The notes below the pieces were generated by a model, which was given only the letters and a program-made list of their open reading frames with translations, was not told the origin of the DNA and made no database searches. Positions 27,077-35,745 of a stretch of 64,000 bases of DNA are shown in pieces. The position numbers and the translations under genes are program-made. Position 1 is the stretch's first letter. Every line of letters begins with the position of its first letter. Source of the stretch: Actinoplanes sp. SE50/110 (GTDB lineage Bacteria; Actinomycetota; Actinomycetes; Mycobacteriales; Micromonosporaceae); contig NZ_LT827010.1 of the NCBI RefSeq assembly GCF_900119315.1, positions 3,133,001 to 3,197,000 on the forward strand, written 5' to 3'.

Positions 27077-28180
27077 ATGCGCTCCTTCATGATCAAGAGT
27101 CTTGCGGTCGGCACGGCCGTGGTGCTCGCCCTGTCCGCCTGCTCCAACGACCGCACCAAGTCCGGTGGCGACACCGGCAACACCAAGGGCTTCGCCAAGG
27201 ACGGCCTGATCGGCGTCGCCCTGCCGTCGAAGACCTCGGAGAACTGGGTGCTCGCCGGTGACCTGTTCACCAACGGGCTCAAGGATGCCGGCTTCCAGTC
27301 CGACGTGCAGTACGCCGGCGCCTCCACCACGGTCGCCGACCAGCAGGCGCAGATCACCGCGATGGTGAACAAGGGCGCCAAGGTGATCGTCATCGGTGCC
27401 ACCGACGCCGGTCAGCTGACCAACCAGGTGGCGGCGGCGCACCAGGCCGGCGCCAAGGTCGTCGCCTACGACCGGCTGATCACCAACACCCCGGACGTGG
27501 ACTACTACATCGCGTTCGACAACTTCAAGGTCGGCCAGCTGCAGGGCCAGGCGCTGCTGGACGGCATGAAGGCGAAGAAGCCGAAGGGCCCGTACACCAT
27601 CGAGCTGTTCTCCGGCTCGCCGGACGACAACAACTCCGGGGTGTTCTTCAACGGCGCGATGGACGTGCTCAAGCCGGAGATCGCCAGCGGCACCGTGATC
27701 GTCGGTTCGAAGCAGACCGACGTGAAGCAGACCGCGACCCAGGGCTGGAAGGCGGAGAACGCGCAGAGCCGGATGGACGCGCTGCTCAACTCCACCTACA
27801 CCGGCGGCAAGACGCTGGACGGCGTGCTGTCCCCGAACGACACCCTGGCCCGTGCGATCATCACCTCGATCAAGGGTGCCGGCAAGCCCGTCCCGGTGGT
27901 CACCGGCCAGGACTCCGAGGTGGAGTCGGTCAAGTCGATCATGAAGGGTGAGCAGTACTCGACGATCAACAAGGACACCCGCAAGCTGGTGGCCGAGACG
28001 ATCACCATGGTCAAGGCGCTGCAGGCCGGCAACGAGCCGCAGGTCAACGACACCAAGTCGTACAACAACGGGGTCAAGGTGGTCCCGTCCTTCCTGCTGC
28101 CGCCGGTCATCGTCACCAAGGCCAACGCGGCCGAGGCGTACGCGAACGACCCGAAGCTGGAGCCGCTCACCAAGAGCTGA
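27077..28180 (+). CDS. chvE: ChvE-type sugar-binding lipoprotein
   Basis: A 367-residue extracellular binding protein. The signal peptide ends in the lipobox LSAC, so it should be lipid-anchored after Lgt/Lsp processing. The periplasmic-binding fold shows GLIGVALPSKTSENW, QAQITAMVNKGAKVIVIGA, VVAYDRLITNTPDVDYYIAFDNF and GQDSEVESVKSI, all characteristic of the ChvE group that binds glucose, galactose, arabinose or xylose. It follows AAAGGG by about 8 nt and completes the transporter operon. The gene converges on the SprT-like gene. Confidence 0.94.
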   Translation: MRSFMIKSLAVGTAVVLALSACSNDRTKSGGDTGNTKGFAKDGLIGVALPSKTSENWVLAGDLFTNGLKDAGFQSDVQYAGASTTVADQQAQITAMVNKGAKVIVIGATDAGQLTNQVAAAHQAGAKVVAYDRLITNTPDVDYYIAFDNFKVGQLQGQALLDGMKAKKPKGPYTIELFSGSPDDNNSGVFFNGAMDVLKPEIASGTVIVGSKQTDVKQTATQGWKAENAQSRMDALLNSTYTGGKTLDGVLSPNDTLARAIITSIKGAGKPVPVVTGQDSEVESVKSIMKGEQYSTINKDTRKLVAETITMVKALQAGNEPQVNDTKSYNNGVKVVPSFLLPPVIVTKANAAEAYANDPKLEPLTKS

Positions 28181-28183
28181 CCG

Positions 28184-28897
28184 TCAGCACCGGCCAGGGC
28201 GTTCCCGATCCGGGGACGTCCTGGTGCTGTTCGGCGGGATCCGTTCGACCATCGAGAAGGAGGCGTTGAGCAGGCCTCGCGGCGTCTGGATCTGGTAGCG
28301 GCTGCGACCCTGCTTGACGATGGTGCCGAGCACGCCGCCGTACTTGCCGCCGCCCCGCAGGCGCACCCGGTCACCGACCGCGAGGGCGACGGGGGCGGCA
28401 CCGTGCAACCGGACCAGCTCCGCGACGTAGTCCGGGTGCAGCGGCACCGGATGGCCACGGTAGGTCCAGGCGAACAGCGCCGACCGGTTGAACCCCGGCG
28501 AACAGTTCCGGCACGACCGCACCCGCACCGGCCGGCGGTGCGCCGTGGTCCGGTGCCCCTGCCGGCAGAACCCCTCCCACGCCCCGTCGACCCGGGGCGC
28601 CTCCTCGGGCACGCAGCGCCGGCCCGAACATCCGATCCGCACCGCGATCGCCCGCCACACCTCGTCGTGCCCGTGCCGGGCCCCGGCCAGCGCGTGCGCG
28701 ATCTCGTGTAAGACCGTCTCGGTCACCTGCTCCGGCGAATACAGGCTGATCAGCGGCCGGGACAGGCCGATCTCCCGGCGCCCCGGCCGGCACACCCCGG
28801 CCCGCGTCTTCGCGTCGTCGAAGGTCAGCCGCCAGCGGGACAGCCGGTGCTCGGCCATCAACCGCAGCGCCAGCTCCCGTGCATCGCTCAGATCCAA
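28184..28897 (-). CDS. SprT-like zinc metalloprotease domain protein
   Basis: A 237-residue protein. The zinc-binding HExxH motif is visible in VLHEIAHALAG, and a downstream WRAIAVRIGCSG helix plus paired cysteines (CRQGH, CRNCSPGFN) resemble the SprT fold with a zinc-ribbon tail. The C-terminal region (GDRVRLRGGGKYGGVLGTIV) is a small beta-barrel-like segment. SprT/Spartan-type proteases act on DNA-protein crosslinks in eukaryotes; bacterial roles are little known. TTG 28897 is chosen because GGAGG lies 9 nt upstream; a GTG at 28954 is possible. The C-terminus overlaps a terminator hairpin. Confidence 0.8.
   Translation of the reverse strand: MDLSDARELALRLMAEHRLSRWRLTFDDAKTRAGVCRPGRREIGLSRPLISLYSPEQVTETVLHEIAHALAGARHGHDEVWRAIAVRIGCSGRRCVPEEAPRVDGAWEGFCRQGHRTTAHRRPVRVRSCRNCSPGFNRSALFAWTYRGHPVPLHPDYVAELVRLHGAAPVALAVGDRVRLRGGGKYGGVLGTIVKQGRSRYQIQTPRGLLNASFSMVERIPPNSTRTSPDRERPGRC
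28185..28229. terminator. Long bidirectional stem-loop after chvE
   Basis: CAGCACC (28185-28191) pairs with GGTGCTG (28223-28229), with further inner pairing AGGGCGT/ACGTCCT and CCC/GGG. It sits between the convergent chvE and SprT-like genes, overlapping the latter's last codons. Confidence 0.75.
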
Positions 28898-28931
28898 CCC
28901 GGAACTCCTCCCCGCTCCCCACCATGATCCC

Positions 28932-30713
28932 TCAAGCGGGCGCAGCGGTCCCACCGGCGAGCAGGTCGGGCAGGCGGGCGGGGAGGGTGCGGATCCGGGT
29001 GCCGGTGGCGTCGGCGACCGCGTTCAGGATGGCGGCGGCGGGGCTGCCGATGTCGGACCGGGACGGCTCCAAGCCGTCCACCCAGGCGGCGTCGATCCAG
29101 GCGATGTCGGGGTACGCGGGGATGCGGGATCCGCCCGGGGCGGAATCGGTCCAGGTGCCCCCCTCGGGGTCGGGGGCCGGCGCCTCGTGCAGGGCCATGC
29201 TCACGCCCGCGACCATGTCGCCGAGGAACCGGGACCGGGTGGCTCGCGCGTCGGCGGCGTCCCGGGCGGTGTACACGCCGAACAGGCGGGTGACCCCGAC
29301 CTCGCCGGTGACGGTGCTCACCCGTACCTCCGCGAAGTGCGCCCCGCCCGCGAGGCCGGTGCCGATCAGCCACTCACCGGCGCGCCCGTGCGGGCGATCC
29401 GGCCAGCCGAAACGGGCGGCGCCCGCACGCAGGCGCCGCAAGCAGTCGCCGCGGAGATTCCGCTCCCGGAAGGTCAGCGGATCCATGCCGATCGACAGGG
29501 CCAGCTCGTCCAGCGCGCACTCCAGCGCGACCGTCCCGGGCGTCCGCGCCGAGCGGGACGGCGGTACGTCCAGCGGGACGGCCCGGTGCCGCAGCGTCAG
29601 GTCCGGGACGTCGTATCCGCCGTGGGGGACCACCCCCGGATCGCGGAAGCGGCTGGTCGCGGTCCGCACCGTGTGGTCGATGGCGGTCAGCCGGCCGTCC
29701 GGGGTGGCGCTGATCCGCAGCCGCTGGACGGTCGGGGCCCGGAAGCCGGCCGGGTGCGGCGACGTCACCTGGACCGGCCGTCCGGTCACCCACGCGCCCA
29801 GGGCGGCCAGCACGGCGTCCGGGCGAACCGGACCGCTGCCGCCGCCGGGCCCGGGGATCACGCGGACGTGTCCGGTGGGCAGGCCGAAGAGCTCCGCGAC
29901 GGTGTCCGGGTCCTGGCCGGAAGCGGACAACTCCAGCCGCTGACCGTCCCAGCGGGCGATCGTGGCGGGCGGCTCCAGCGGACCGTCGGGCGCGGCCGGC
30001 GTCGTGTAGACGACGTCGACGCCGGGGTTTGCGGCACCCGACATGGCGTCGATGCCGGTGCCCGGGGTGGTCGGTCCGGGGTGGGTCGTGTCCGGCGTCA
30101 GGCCGATGTCGGTGCCTGCGGCGGGCGGTCCGGGGTGGGTGGTGTCCGGCGTCAGGCCGATGTCGGTGGGCGGTCCGGGATCGATGGCGCGGAGCACGAC
30201 GTCGTGCCGCTCCTCGGTGATGTCCCACCGAACCAGCCGGGCGGCGCGGCGGGCGCCCTCCAGGGTGTCGGCGACGACCAGGGCGACCGGCTGTCCGCGA
30301 TGGGCGATCCGGTCCGACTGCAGCGGCGGGGGCTCCGGACCGTCGAATCCGGGCGGGCCCGGGACGCTCGCCGGGGTGGACGGTGATGGCGCGCCCGCCC
30401 CGGCCGTTGCCTCCGGGGACCCGGCTCCGGGCAGGTGCGGGACGTTGCCGTGCCAGAGGACGACCAGTACGTCGTCGTCCTCGGCCGGGTCGGTGAACAC
30501 CGCGTTCAGCCGGCCGCGAGCGACCGGGGAGGCGACGATCCAGCCGTACGCCAGGCCGTCCCACGGATGGTCGGCCGCGAAGCGGGCGGCGCCGGACACC
30601 TCGGCTGAGCCGTCCGCGCTGAGGCGGGCGGCGCCGGACACTTCGGCTGAGCCGTCCGCGCTGAGGCGGGCGGCGCCGGACACTTCGGCGGTGCGGCCGA
30701 GCATGGTCGTCAT
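28932..30713 (-). CDS. Xanthine-dehydrogenase-type molybdopterin subunit, truncated inside
   Basis: A 593-residue protein related to YagR/XdhA-type large subunits, which normally have 700-760 residues and bind the molybdenum cofactor. The N-terminal substrate/cofactor part (VSGAARFAADHPWDGLAYGWIVAS) and the segment RTPGTVALECALDELALSIG are recognisable, and the tail ATGTRIRTLPARLPDLL matches. The stretch between GTGLAGG and HFAEVRVSTVTGEV is missing roughly 140 residues, and the PLGAKGxGE motif with the catalytic Glu is replaced by EPSRSDIGSPAAA. Three copies of AEVSGAARLSADGS and two of TDIGLTPDTTHPGP are internal duplications. It is probably catalytically dead. It starts overlapping the FAD subunit gene by 4 bp. 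Confidence 0.75.
   Translation of the reverse strand: MTTMLGRTAEVSGAARLSADGSAEVSGAARLSADGSAEVSGAARFAADHPWDGLAYGWIVASPVARGRLNAVFTDPAEDDDVLVVLWHGNVPHLPGAGSPEATAGAGAPSPSTPASVPGPPGFDGPEPPPLQSDRIAHRGQPVALVVADTLEGARRAARLVRWDITEERHDVVLRAIDPGPPTDIGLTPDTTHPGPPAAGTDIGLTPDTTHPGPTTPGTGIDAMSGAANPGVDVVYTTPAAPDGPLEPPATIARWDGQRLELSASGQDPDTVAELFGLPTGHVRVIPGPGGGSGPVRPDAVLAALGAWVTGRPVQVTSPHPAGFRAPTVQRLRISATPDGRLTAIDHTVRTATSRFRDPGVVPHGGYDVPDLTLRHRAVPLDVPPSRSARTPGTVALECALDELALSIGMDPLTFRERNLRGDCLRRLRAGAARFGWPDRPHGRAGEWLIGTGLAGGAHFAEVRVSTVTGEVGVTRLFGVYTARDAADARATRSRFLGDMVAGVSMALHEAPAPDPEGGTWTDSAPGGSRIPAYPDIAWIDAAWVDGLEPSRSDIGSPAAAILNAVADATGTRIRTLPARLPDLLAGGTAAPA
30582..30707 (-). repeat. In-frame 42-bp triplication in the molybdopterin subunit
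   Basis: Copies start at 30582, 30624 and 30666 (GCGGGCGGCGCCGGACAC..), encoding 14-residue repeats at the protein N-terminus. A 45-bp duplication occurs near 30063-30165. Confidence 0.9.
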
Positions 30714-31684
30714 CGGGCGTCCTCGGTCAGCGACTCCAGCACGGCGGCGGTCAGGTTACGGATCAGGGGAATCTTGTACGCGTTGTCCCGCAACGGGCGC
30801 GCCGCCGCCAGTTCGGCGTCCGCCGCCGCGAGGAACCGCTCCCGGGTGGCCGGCCCACCGCGCAGCGCCTCCTCCGCGGCCAGCGCCCGCCACGGTTTCG
30901 GGGCCACCGCGCCGAACGCCAGCCGCACCTCGCGGACCAGGCCGTCCCCGGTCCGCAGCGCGGCCGCGACCGAGCCCGCCGCGAACGCCGAGGAGGCGCG
31001 GTCACGGGCCTTCCGGTAGGCCGACCGAGCCGCGGCCGACAGCGGCGGCAGGTCGACCGCGGTGATCAACTCGCCGTGTTCCAGGACGGTGTCGCGCTCC
31101 GGTTCGTCCCCGGGCAGGCGATACAGATCGGTCACCGGGATCTCCCGGGCGCCGGCCGGACCGTCCACCCGGATCACCGCGCCGACGGCGGCGAGGGCCA
31201 CCGCCAGATCCGACGGATGGGTGGCGATGCAGCCTGCCGAACCACCCAGGATCGCCAGGTCACGATGGTCGCCGGTGCGGGCCGGGCACCCCGAGCCGGG
31301 CAGGTGCTTGTTGCACGGCAGGCCGGCCGCCAGGAAATATCGGCAGCGGGTGCGTTGCAGCAGGTTGCCGCCGGTGGTCGCCATGTTGCGCAGCTGGCCC
31401 GGCGCGCCGGCGAGCAGGGCCTGGCTCACCAGCGGAAAGCCGGTCCGCACCCGGCGATCCGCGGCGAGATCACTGTTGCGGACGCCGGAACCGATCCGGA
31501 TCGTCCCGTCGGCCAGCGTGGTGATGTCGTGCAGCGGCAGCCGGGTCACGTCGACCAGCACGTCCGGGGCGGCCACGCCGAGCTTCATCAGATCGACCAG
31601 GTTCGTGCCGCCGGCCAGAAACACCGCACCCGGTTCGAGGCCGTCGGCGAGCCCCGACGCCGTACGGTAATCGAAGGTCTTCAT
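30710..31684 (-). CDS. FAD-binding subunit of xanthine-dehydrogenase-type enzyme
   Basis: A 324-residue protein of the YagS type. The FAD-binding loop FLAGGTNLVDLMK and the second pocket RNMATTGGNLLQRTRC are present. The CRYF..PCNKHLPGSGC region carries the cysteines that bind the extra [4Fe-4S] cluster found in YagS-like subunits. The C-terminal VREVRLAFGAVAPKPWRA strand and helix close the fold. ATG 31684 overlaps the stop of the iron-sulfur subunit by 4 bp and its own stop overlaps the large subunit start, so all three are translated together. It looks intact, in contrast to its large-subunit partner. Confidence 0.9.
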   Translation of the reverse strand: MKTFDYRTASGLADGLEPGAVFLAGGTNLVDLMKLGVAAPDVLVDVTRLPLHDITTLADGTIRIGSGVRNSDLAADRRVRTGFPLVSQALLAGAPGQLRNMATTGGNLLQRTRCRYFLAAGLPCNKHLPGSGCPARTGDHRDLAILGGSAGCIATHPSDLAVALAAVGAVIRVDGPAGAREIPVTDLYRLPGDEPERDTVLEHGELITAVDLPPLSAAARSAYRKARDRASSAFAAGSVAAALRTGDGLVREVRLAFGAVAPKPWRALAAEEALRGGPATRERFLAAADAELAAARPLRDNAYKIPLIRNLTAAVLESLTEDAR

Positions 31685-32241
31685 CGGCCCGCCGCCTGCC
31701 GGATGGCCGGGACCATCGCCGGGTACGCCCCGCACCGGCAGAGGTTCCCGCTCATCCGCTCCCGGATCTCCGCATCACTGAGCGGATCGCCCTGCGGGTC
31801 GCTGTGGGGGCCGGCCTCCGCGTCGCCGTGCCGGGCGGCCTGCGGGTCGCTCGGCGGACCGGCCGCGCCGGTGACCGCGCTCGACCAGCCCCGCGCCACC
31901 TCGTCGAGCATGCCGACCGCCGAGCAGATCTGCCCCGGCGTGCAGAACCCGCACCCGAATCCGTCATGGGCCAGGAAGGCCCGCTGCACCGGGTGCGGAT
32001 CGGCGGCATGTCCCAGGCCCTCGACCGTGGTCACCTCGGCGTCCTGCTGACTGATGGCCAGAATCAGACAGCTGGCGACCCGCCGCCCGTCCAGCAGCAC
32101 CGTGCAGGCCCCGCACTGCCCGTGATCGCAACCGCGCTTCGCTCCGGTCAGCCGCAGCCGCTCCCGCAGCAGGTCGAGCAGCGTGGTCCGCGGATCCAGG
32201 CCCACCAGGTGGTGCTGAACACCGTTGACGCTGATGCGCAT
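31681..32241 (-). CDS. [2Fe-2S] subunit of xanthine-dehydrogenase-type enzyme
   Basis: A 186-residue protein with two [2Fe-2S] domains. The plant-ferredoxin-like N-terminal cluster uses CDHGQCGACTVLLDG with a further Cys in ASCLIL. The alpha-helical domain uses GCGFCTPGQ and CRCGAYP. The stretch between the last two motifs (about residues 125-155) is a longer, Asp/Pro-rich insertion than usual. First gene of the operon; its ATG at 32241 faces a small C2H2 protein gene 71 bp away. Confidence 0.92.
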   Translation of the reverse strand: MRISVNGVQHHLVGLDPRTTLLDLLRERLRLTGAKRGCDHGQCGACTVLLDGRRVASCLILAISQQDAEVTTVEGLGHAADPHPVQRAFLAHDGFGCGFCTPGQICSAVGMLDEVARGWSSAVTGAAGPPSDPQAARHGDAEAGPHSDPQGDPLSDAEIRERMSGNLCRCGAYPAMVPAIRQAAGR

Positions 32242-32312
32242 TCCCCGCCGTTACCCCCGAAAGCCCAGCTCAACCGCGTTCCCCGGCGGCCGCTCCGAAC
32301 GTCTGGTTGGGT

Positions 32313-32480
32313 ATGCGGATGGCGACCTGCAACCTCTGCCACCGTGACGTGCCCGATGAGCAGATCGAGGAACACCGCCGCGACGTGCATCCGGACGTCG
32401 CGGCGGACGGCACCCGGGAGACGGACGACTCCCGGATCGTGCCGGATTCCACCGTGCCGCCCGCTCCGAGGGAGGAGTGA
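32313..32480 (+). CDS. Small C2H2 zinc-finger-like protein
   Basis: A 55-residue protein reading MRMATCNLCHRDV at the start. Cys6-x2-Cys9-x11-His21-x4-His26 matches the C2H2 finger spacing. The rest is acidic and disordered-looking, ending PPAPREE. ATG 32319 could be the true start (MATCNLC). There is no good ribosome site. It faces the xanthine-dehydrogenase-type operon, so it could be a regulator, but nothing shows this. Alternatives: a short adaptor-like protein or a non-coding frame; the perfect finger spacing and codon bias favour coding. Confidence 0.6.
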   Translation: MRMATCNLCHRDVPDEQIEEHRRDVHPDVAADGTRETDDSRIVPDSTVPPAPREE

Positions 32481-33118
32481 AACAGACCGGTTTCCTGTGG
32501 GTTCCCTGCCGAAGACGCAGGTCGCGGTACGCGCGGCCGACCCGCTGTGCCGGCCGGGCGATCAGCGTCCCGCAGCGGAGGGGACCAGAACATTGCTTCG
32601 ATCGGTGGCGTTCCATCGACGGGCGCCCCGGCACACCGATCGTGAGTGGACGACTCGACGTCACCATGTTGAACTTTTCCGCCCGAGATCCGTTGAAGAG
32701 AGTGTCCGGGCGCGACGACCCCAGCGCCGCGCCCGGGCCTCTCCCCACCGCGAGCCCGCGACCCCGCCAAACGCGGTGTCACAGCCGATCCGCCGATCCG
32801 CCAAGCCGCCTCCCACCTCCCGCCTCCCGCCTCCCGCCGCCCACCTTTCACCGTCCGAGCCGGCTGTGACCGGCGCTGATTCGGCCGAGCCGAACGGGAG
32901 CGTGTGGCCTGGGCCGAGCTCGCCGTGGATCAGTGGCCGCGTCCGAGGTCGAGGCGCCTCCGTCGCGGGTTTGATCTTGCGGGGTGACCGCGCCCGACAG
33001 CGGATGTGGAAGGGGGTGGCGATCGTCATGGACGCGCCAGCGGCCAGATCGACGCGCCCGGTGCGGCGGGAGCAGCGATCGGTTATCGGCCGGAGCGCAC
33101 GACATCCGGAATTTGAAG

Positions 33119-33173
33119 TTGATCTTCCATCTCGACTTTGATCTTCATAAGAATTCACTACGGGCTTGATCTT
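33119..33173 (+). promoter_or_regulatory. Three TTGATCTT octamers upstream of the histidine kinase
   Basis: Exact TTGATCTT copies at 33119, 33138 and 33166, with a fourth at 32971. Same orientation, spacings 19 and 28 bp. They may be binding sites for a response regulator. Confidence 0.5.
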
Positions 33174-33204
33174 TGAAGGCCGGAGCCGCCGCATATCTCG
33201 GGAA

Positions 33205-33210
33205 TACGCT
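33205..33210 (+). promoter_or_regulatory. -10 box TACGCT of the histidine kinase gene
   Basis: TACGCT ends 6 nt before GTG 33217, supporting that start as leaderless. Confidence 0.45.
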
Positions 33211-33216
33211 GTTTTC

Positions 33217-35037
33217 GTGCGGTTGTCGGCGGTGCTGTTCTCGGTGGTCACGGTGACCGCCTTGGCGGTGTGGTCCGCGTTGATGCCCACCCGGATGTTG
33301 CTGTTCGGCACCGTGGCGATCGGTCCGGCCCTGGCCGCGGCCGCCGCCCTTCCCTCGGTCGTCCTGCTGGTCGGCGGCTATGCGTTCGCCGCCGCACTGG
33401 CCGTTTCGACAGCTGAGGGTCTGTTCGGGACGGCGGATCAGTGGTTGCGGCTGGCGTTCATCGCGTGGGCGACCGCGGTGTCGTGGGGGCTCGCGGTGTT
33501 CCAGCGGCGGGCGCAGCGGTCGGCGTCCGGGGCGGCGCGGGAGCGGCAGGTGCTGGCCGCGGTGGCCGAGCAGTCCGGGGACGCGATCATCTCGACGAGC
33601 CTGGACGGCACGATCGTCGCGTGGAACGGGGGAGCGACCCGGATGTACGGCTGGCCGGCCGCGGAGGTGATCGGGCGTTCGCTGGCCGAGATCCTGCCGG
33701 ACGACCGGGGCGACGAACTGCAGCGGGCGCTGGGTGAGCTGGCAGCCGGGCGGCGGCTTCATCTGGACGAGTCGCGCCGGGTGCGCCGGGACGGAACGCC
33801 GCTCCTGATCTGCGCGGATGTCTGGCCCATCCGGGACGAGAACGGTGTGGTGGTCGCGGCGGCGGCCACCGAGCGGGACATCACCGAGGAGAAACTGGCC
33901 CGGGAACGGTCGGCGCGCGCCGATCGGCTGGAGAGCCTCGGTCAGCTGGCCGGCGGGATCGCGCACGACTTCAACAACCTGCTGGCGATCATCCTCAATT
34001 ATGCGGATTTCCTCGATGGGGAGGTGTCCGGTGAGGCCGCCGAGGATCTGCGGCGGATCCGCAACGCCGCCGACCGGGCCAAGGAGCTGACCGGGCAGCT
34101 CCTTGTGTTCGCCAAGCGGGAGCCGACCCAGGTGGAGGTCATCGACCTGAACCAGGTGGTGACCGAGGCCGGCGAGCTGCTCAGCCGGACCATCGGCGAG
34201 AACGTGCGCCTGGTCAACCGGCCGTCGGCCGCGCCGATGCCGGTCCGTGCCAACCGGGCCCGGCTCGACCAGATCCTGCTCAACCTGGTGATCAATGCCA
34301 GGGACGCGATGCCGGACGGCGGGGTGGTCGTGGTCGAGACCGACCTGGTCGAGGTGGGAGAGGGGCCGGCCGCGCCGCTGCCGCCTGGGCGGTATGCCCG
34401 GCTCACCGTCAGCGACACCGGCTGCGGGATGACGGCCGAGGTTCGCGACCGGCTCTTCGAGCCGTTCTTCACCACCAAACCACCCGATCGCGGTACGGGG
34501 TTGGGTCTGGCCACGGTGTACGGCATCGTCGGCGACGCGGGTGGCACGATCGGCGTCGAGTCGGCGCCCGGGGTCGGTACCACGTTCCGCATCCTGCTGC
34601 CGTCGGCCGCCGTGCCGGCCGGCGCGTCTCCCGGCCCCAGCCAGGCGGAACTCGCGCACGGGCACGGCGAGCTGGTGCTGGTCGTCGAGGACGACGAGTT
34701 CGTACGGGACCTGGTGATCCGGATCCTGCGGGACAACGGCTACCGGGCGACGGCGCTGGGCGACGGGCCGCTGGCCGCGCTGGACCTGCACGACGTGGCA
34801 CTGGTGATCACCGATGTGGTGCAGCCCGGCCGGTCCGGTCCGGCGCTCGCCGCCCGGCTGCGCGCCCGGCGGCCCGACCTGCGGGTGCTGTTCATTTCCG
34901 GGTACAGCGACGCCGATGTGCGCCGGGAGCATCGCATCGAACCGGAGGCACGGATCGTGCAGAAGCCGTTCACCGCCGTCGAACTGCTCGCCGGGGTGGG
35001 CGAGGCGCTGGCCGCGGCTCACGCAAACGGGGCTTGA
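33217..35037 (+). CDS. Hybrid sensor histidine kinase (PAS, HisKA, HATPase, receiver)
   Basis: A 606-residue membrane kinase. Residues 1-95 contain three to four hydrophobic segments, followed by a PAS domain (about 115-225, ISTSLDGTIVAWNGG). The HisKA box has the phosphorylated His250 in LAGGIAHDFNN, then the ATPase domain with N-box LLNLVINARDAM, G1 SDTGCGM and G2 RGTGLGLATV. The C-terminal receiver has VVEDDE, phospho-acceptor Asp533 in ALVITDVVQPG and the conserved Lys in VQKPF. GTG 33217 is chosen over TTG 33166 because of the TACGCT box. No separate response regulator is adjacent. The signal is unknown. Confidence 0.92.
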   Translation: MRLSAVLFSVVTVTALAVWSALMPTRMLLFGTVAIGPALAAAAALPSVVLLVGGYAFAAALAVSTAEGLFGTADQWLRLAFIAWATAVSWGLAVFQRRAQRSASGAARERQVLAAVAEQSGDAIISTSLDGTIVAWNGGATRMYGWPAAEVIGRSLAEILPDDRGDELQRALGELAAGRRLHLDESRRVRRDGTPLLICADVWPIRDENGVVVAAAATERDITEEKLARERSARADRLESLGQLAGGIAHDFNNLLAIILNYADFLDGEVSGEAAEDLRRIRNAADRAKELTGQLLVFAKREPTQVEVIDLNQVVTEAGELLSRTIGENVRLVNRPSAAPMPVRANRARLDQILLNLVINARDAMPDGGVVVVETDLVEVGEGPAAPLPPGRYARLTVSDTGCGMTAEVRDRLFEPFFTTKPPDRGTGLGLATVYGIVGDAGGTIGVESAPGVGTTFRILLPSAAVPAGASPGPSQAELAHGHGELVLVVEDDEFVRDLVIRILRDNGYRATALGDGPLAALDLHDVALVITDVVQPGRSGPALAARLRARRPDLRVLFISGYSDADVRREHRIEPEARIVQKPFTAVELLAGVGEALAAAHANGA

Positions 35038-35148
35038 CCGGCACACGATGTTGACATTGGTGTCCGGGGGCGGGTGTACTGCGTGACGACGTTGTCCTGA
35101 CTATCTCCCATCGGGGAACGTGCACAGCTCGGGAAGGCAGGTGCCGTT

Positions 35149-35745
35149 GTGGCGATCACCCCGGCCGAGATCAACGGCATCGCCTTCCGGCGGCCGCGGC
35201 CCGGTGCGTCGGGCTATCACGAGGAGCAGGTGGACGCGTTCCTGGAGGACGTGGCCGGGGAGATGCGCCGCCTCGAGGCGGAGAACCGGGCGCTCAGCTC
35301 CCGGCTGGGGCACGACGACCTGGCCGAGCGGGTGCGCCGGGCGGAGCTGGAGTGTCTGGAGGCGCAGGAGCGGGCCCGTGCCCTGCGCGAGGCGCTGACC
35401 GCGGCGCGAGAAGCGTCCTTCACTCCGGTCAATGCGGATAAGTCGGGCATGTTGGAGGTCGCTCAGCGGACCGCGGATGCCTGCGTCGACCAGGCCCGGG
35501 CCGAAGCCGAGCTGCTCGTGGAGCAGGCCACCACCAAGGCCGCCCAACTGCTCAGCGACGCGCAGCTGCGGGCGTCGACGATCGTCGCCGACGCCCGGCA
35601 CGCCCACAGCGAAGCGATCGCCGGCATCGAAGCCCAGCGGGCCGCCACCCTCGACGAGATCAGCGAGCTGATCGCGCTCGCCGGCCGTCAGCGGGCGGCG
35701 ACCGCCGACGACATCTCCGGCCGCCTGCAGGAGTTCACCAGCTGA
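35149..35745 (+). CDS. DivIVA-domain protein
   Basis: A 198-residue protein starting MAITPAEINGIAFRRPRPGASGYHEEQVDAFL, the DivIVA N-terminal domain (about 1-60), followed by a long coiled coil rich in Ala, Glu and Arg (60-190). DivIVA-type proteins mark curved membranes and cell poles, organising hyphal tip growth in actinomycetes; this short form is not the classical Wag31 of about 300 residues. GTG 35149 follows AAGGCAGG. Its last 58 nucleotides are also coding, on the other strand, for the end of the GGDEF-EAL protein. Confidence 0.85.
   Translation: MAITPAEINGIAFRRPRPGASGYHEEQVDAFLEDVAGEMRRLEAENRALSSRLGHDDLAERVRRAELECLEAQERARALREALTAAREASFTPVNADKSGMLEVAQRTADACVDQARAEAELLVEQATTKAAQLLSDAQLRASTIVADARHAHSEAIAGIEAQRAATLDEISELIALAGRQRAATADDISGRLQEFTS

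Larger units (their letters stand above)
32481..33216. other. Intergenic, TTGATCTT octamers near its end
   Basis: About 730 bases with no convincing gene. A CCTCCCG short repeat lies at 32813-32840. A relatively AT-rich tract at 33108-33180 precedes the histidine kinase gene and carries repeated octamers. Confidence 0.5.
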
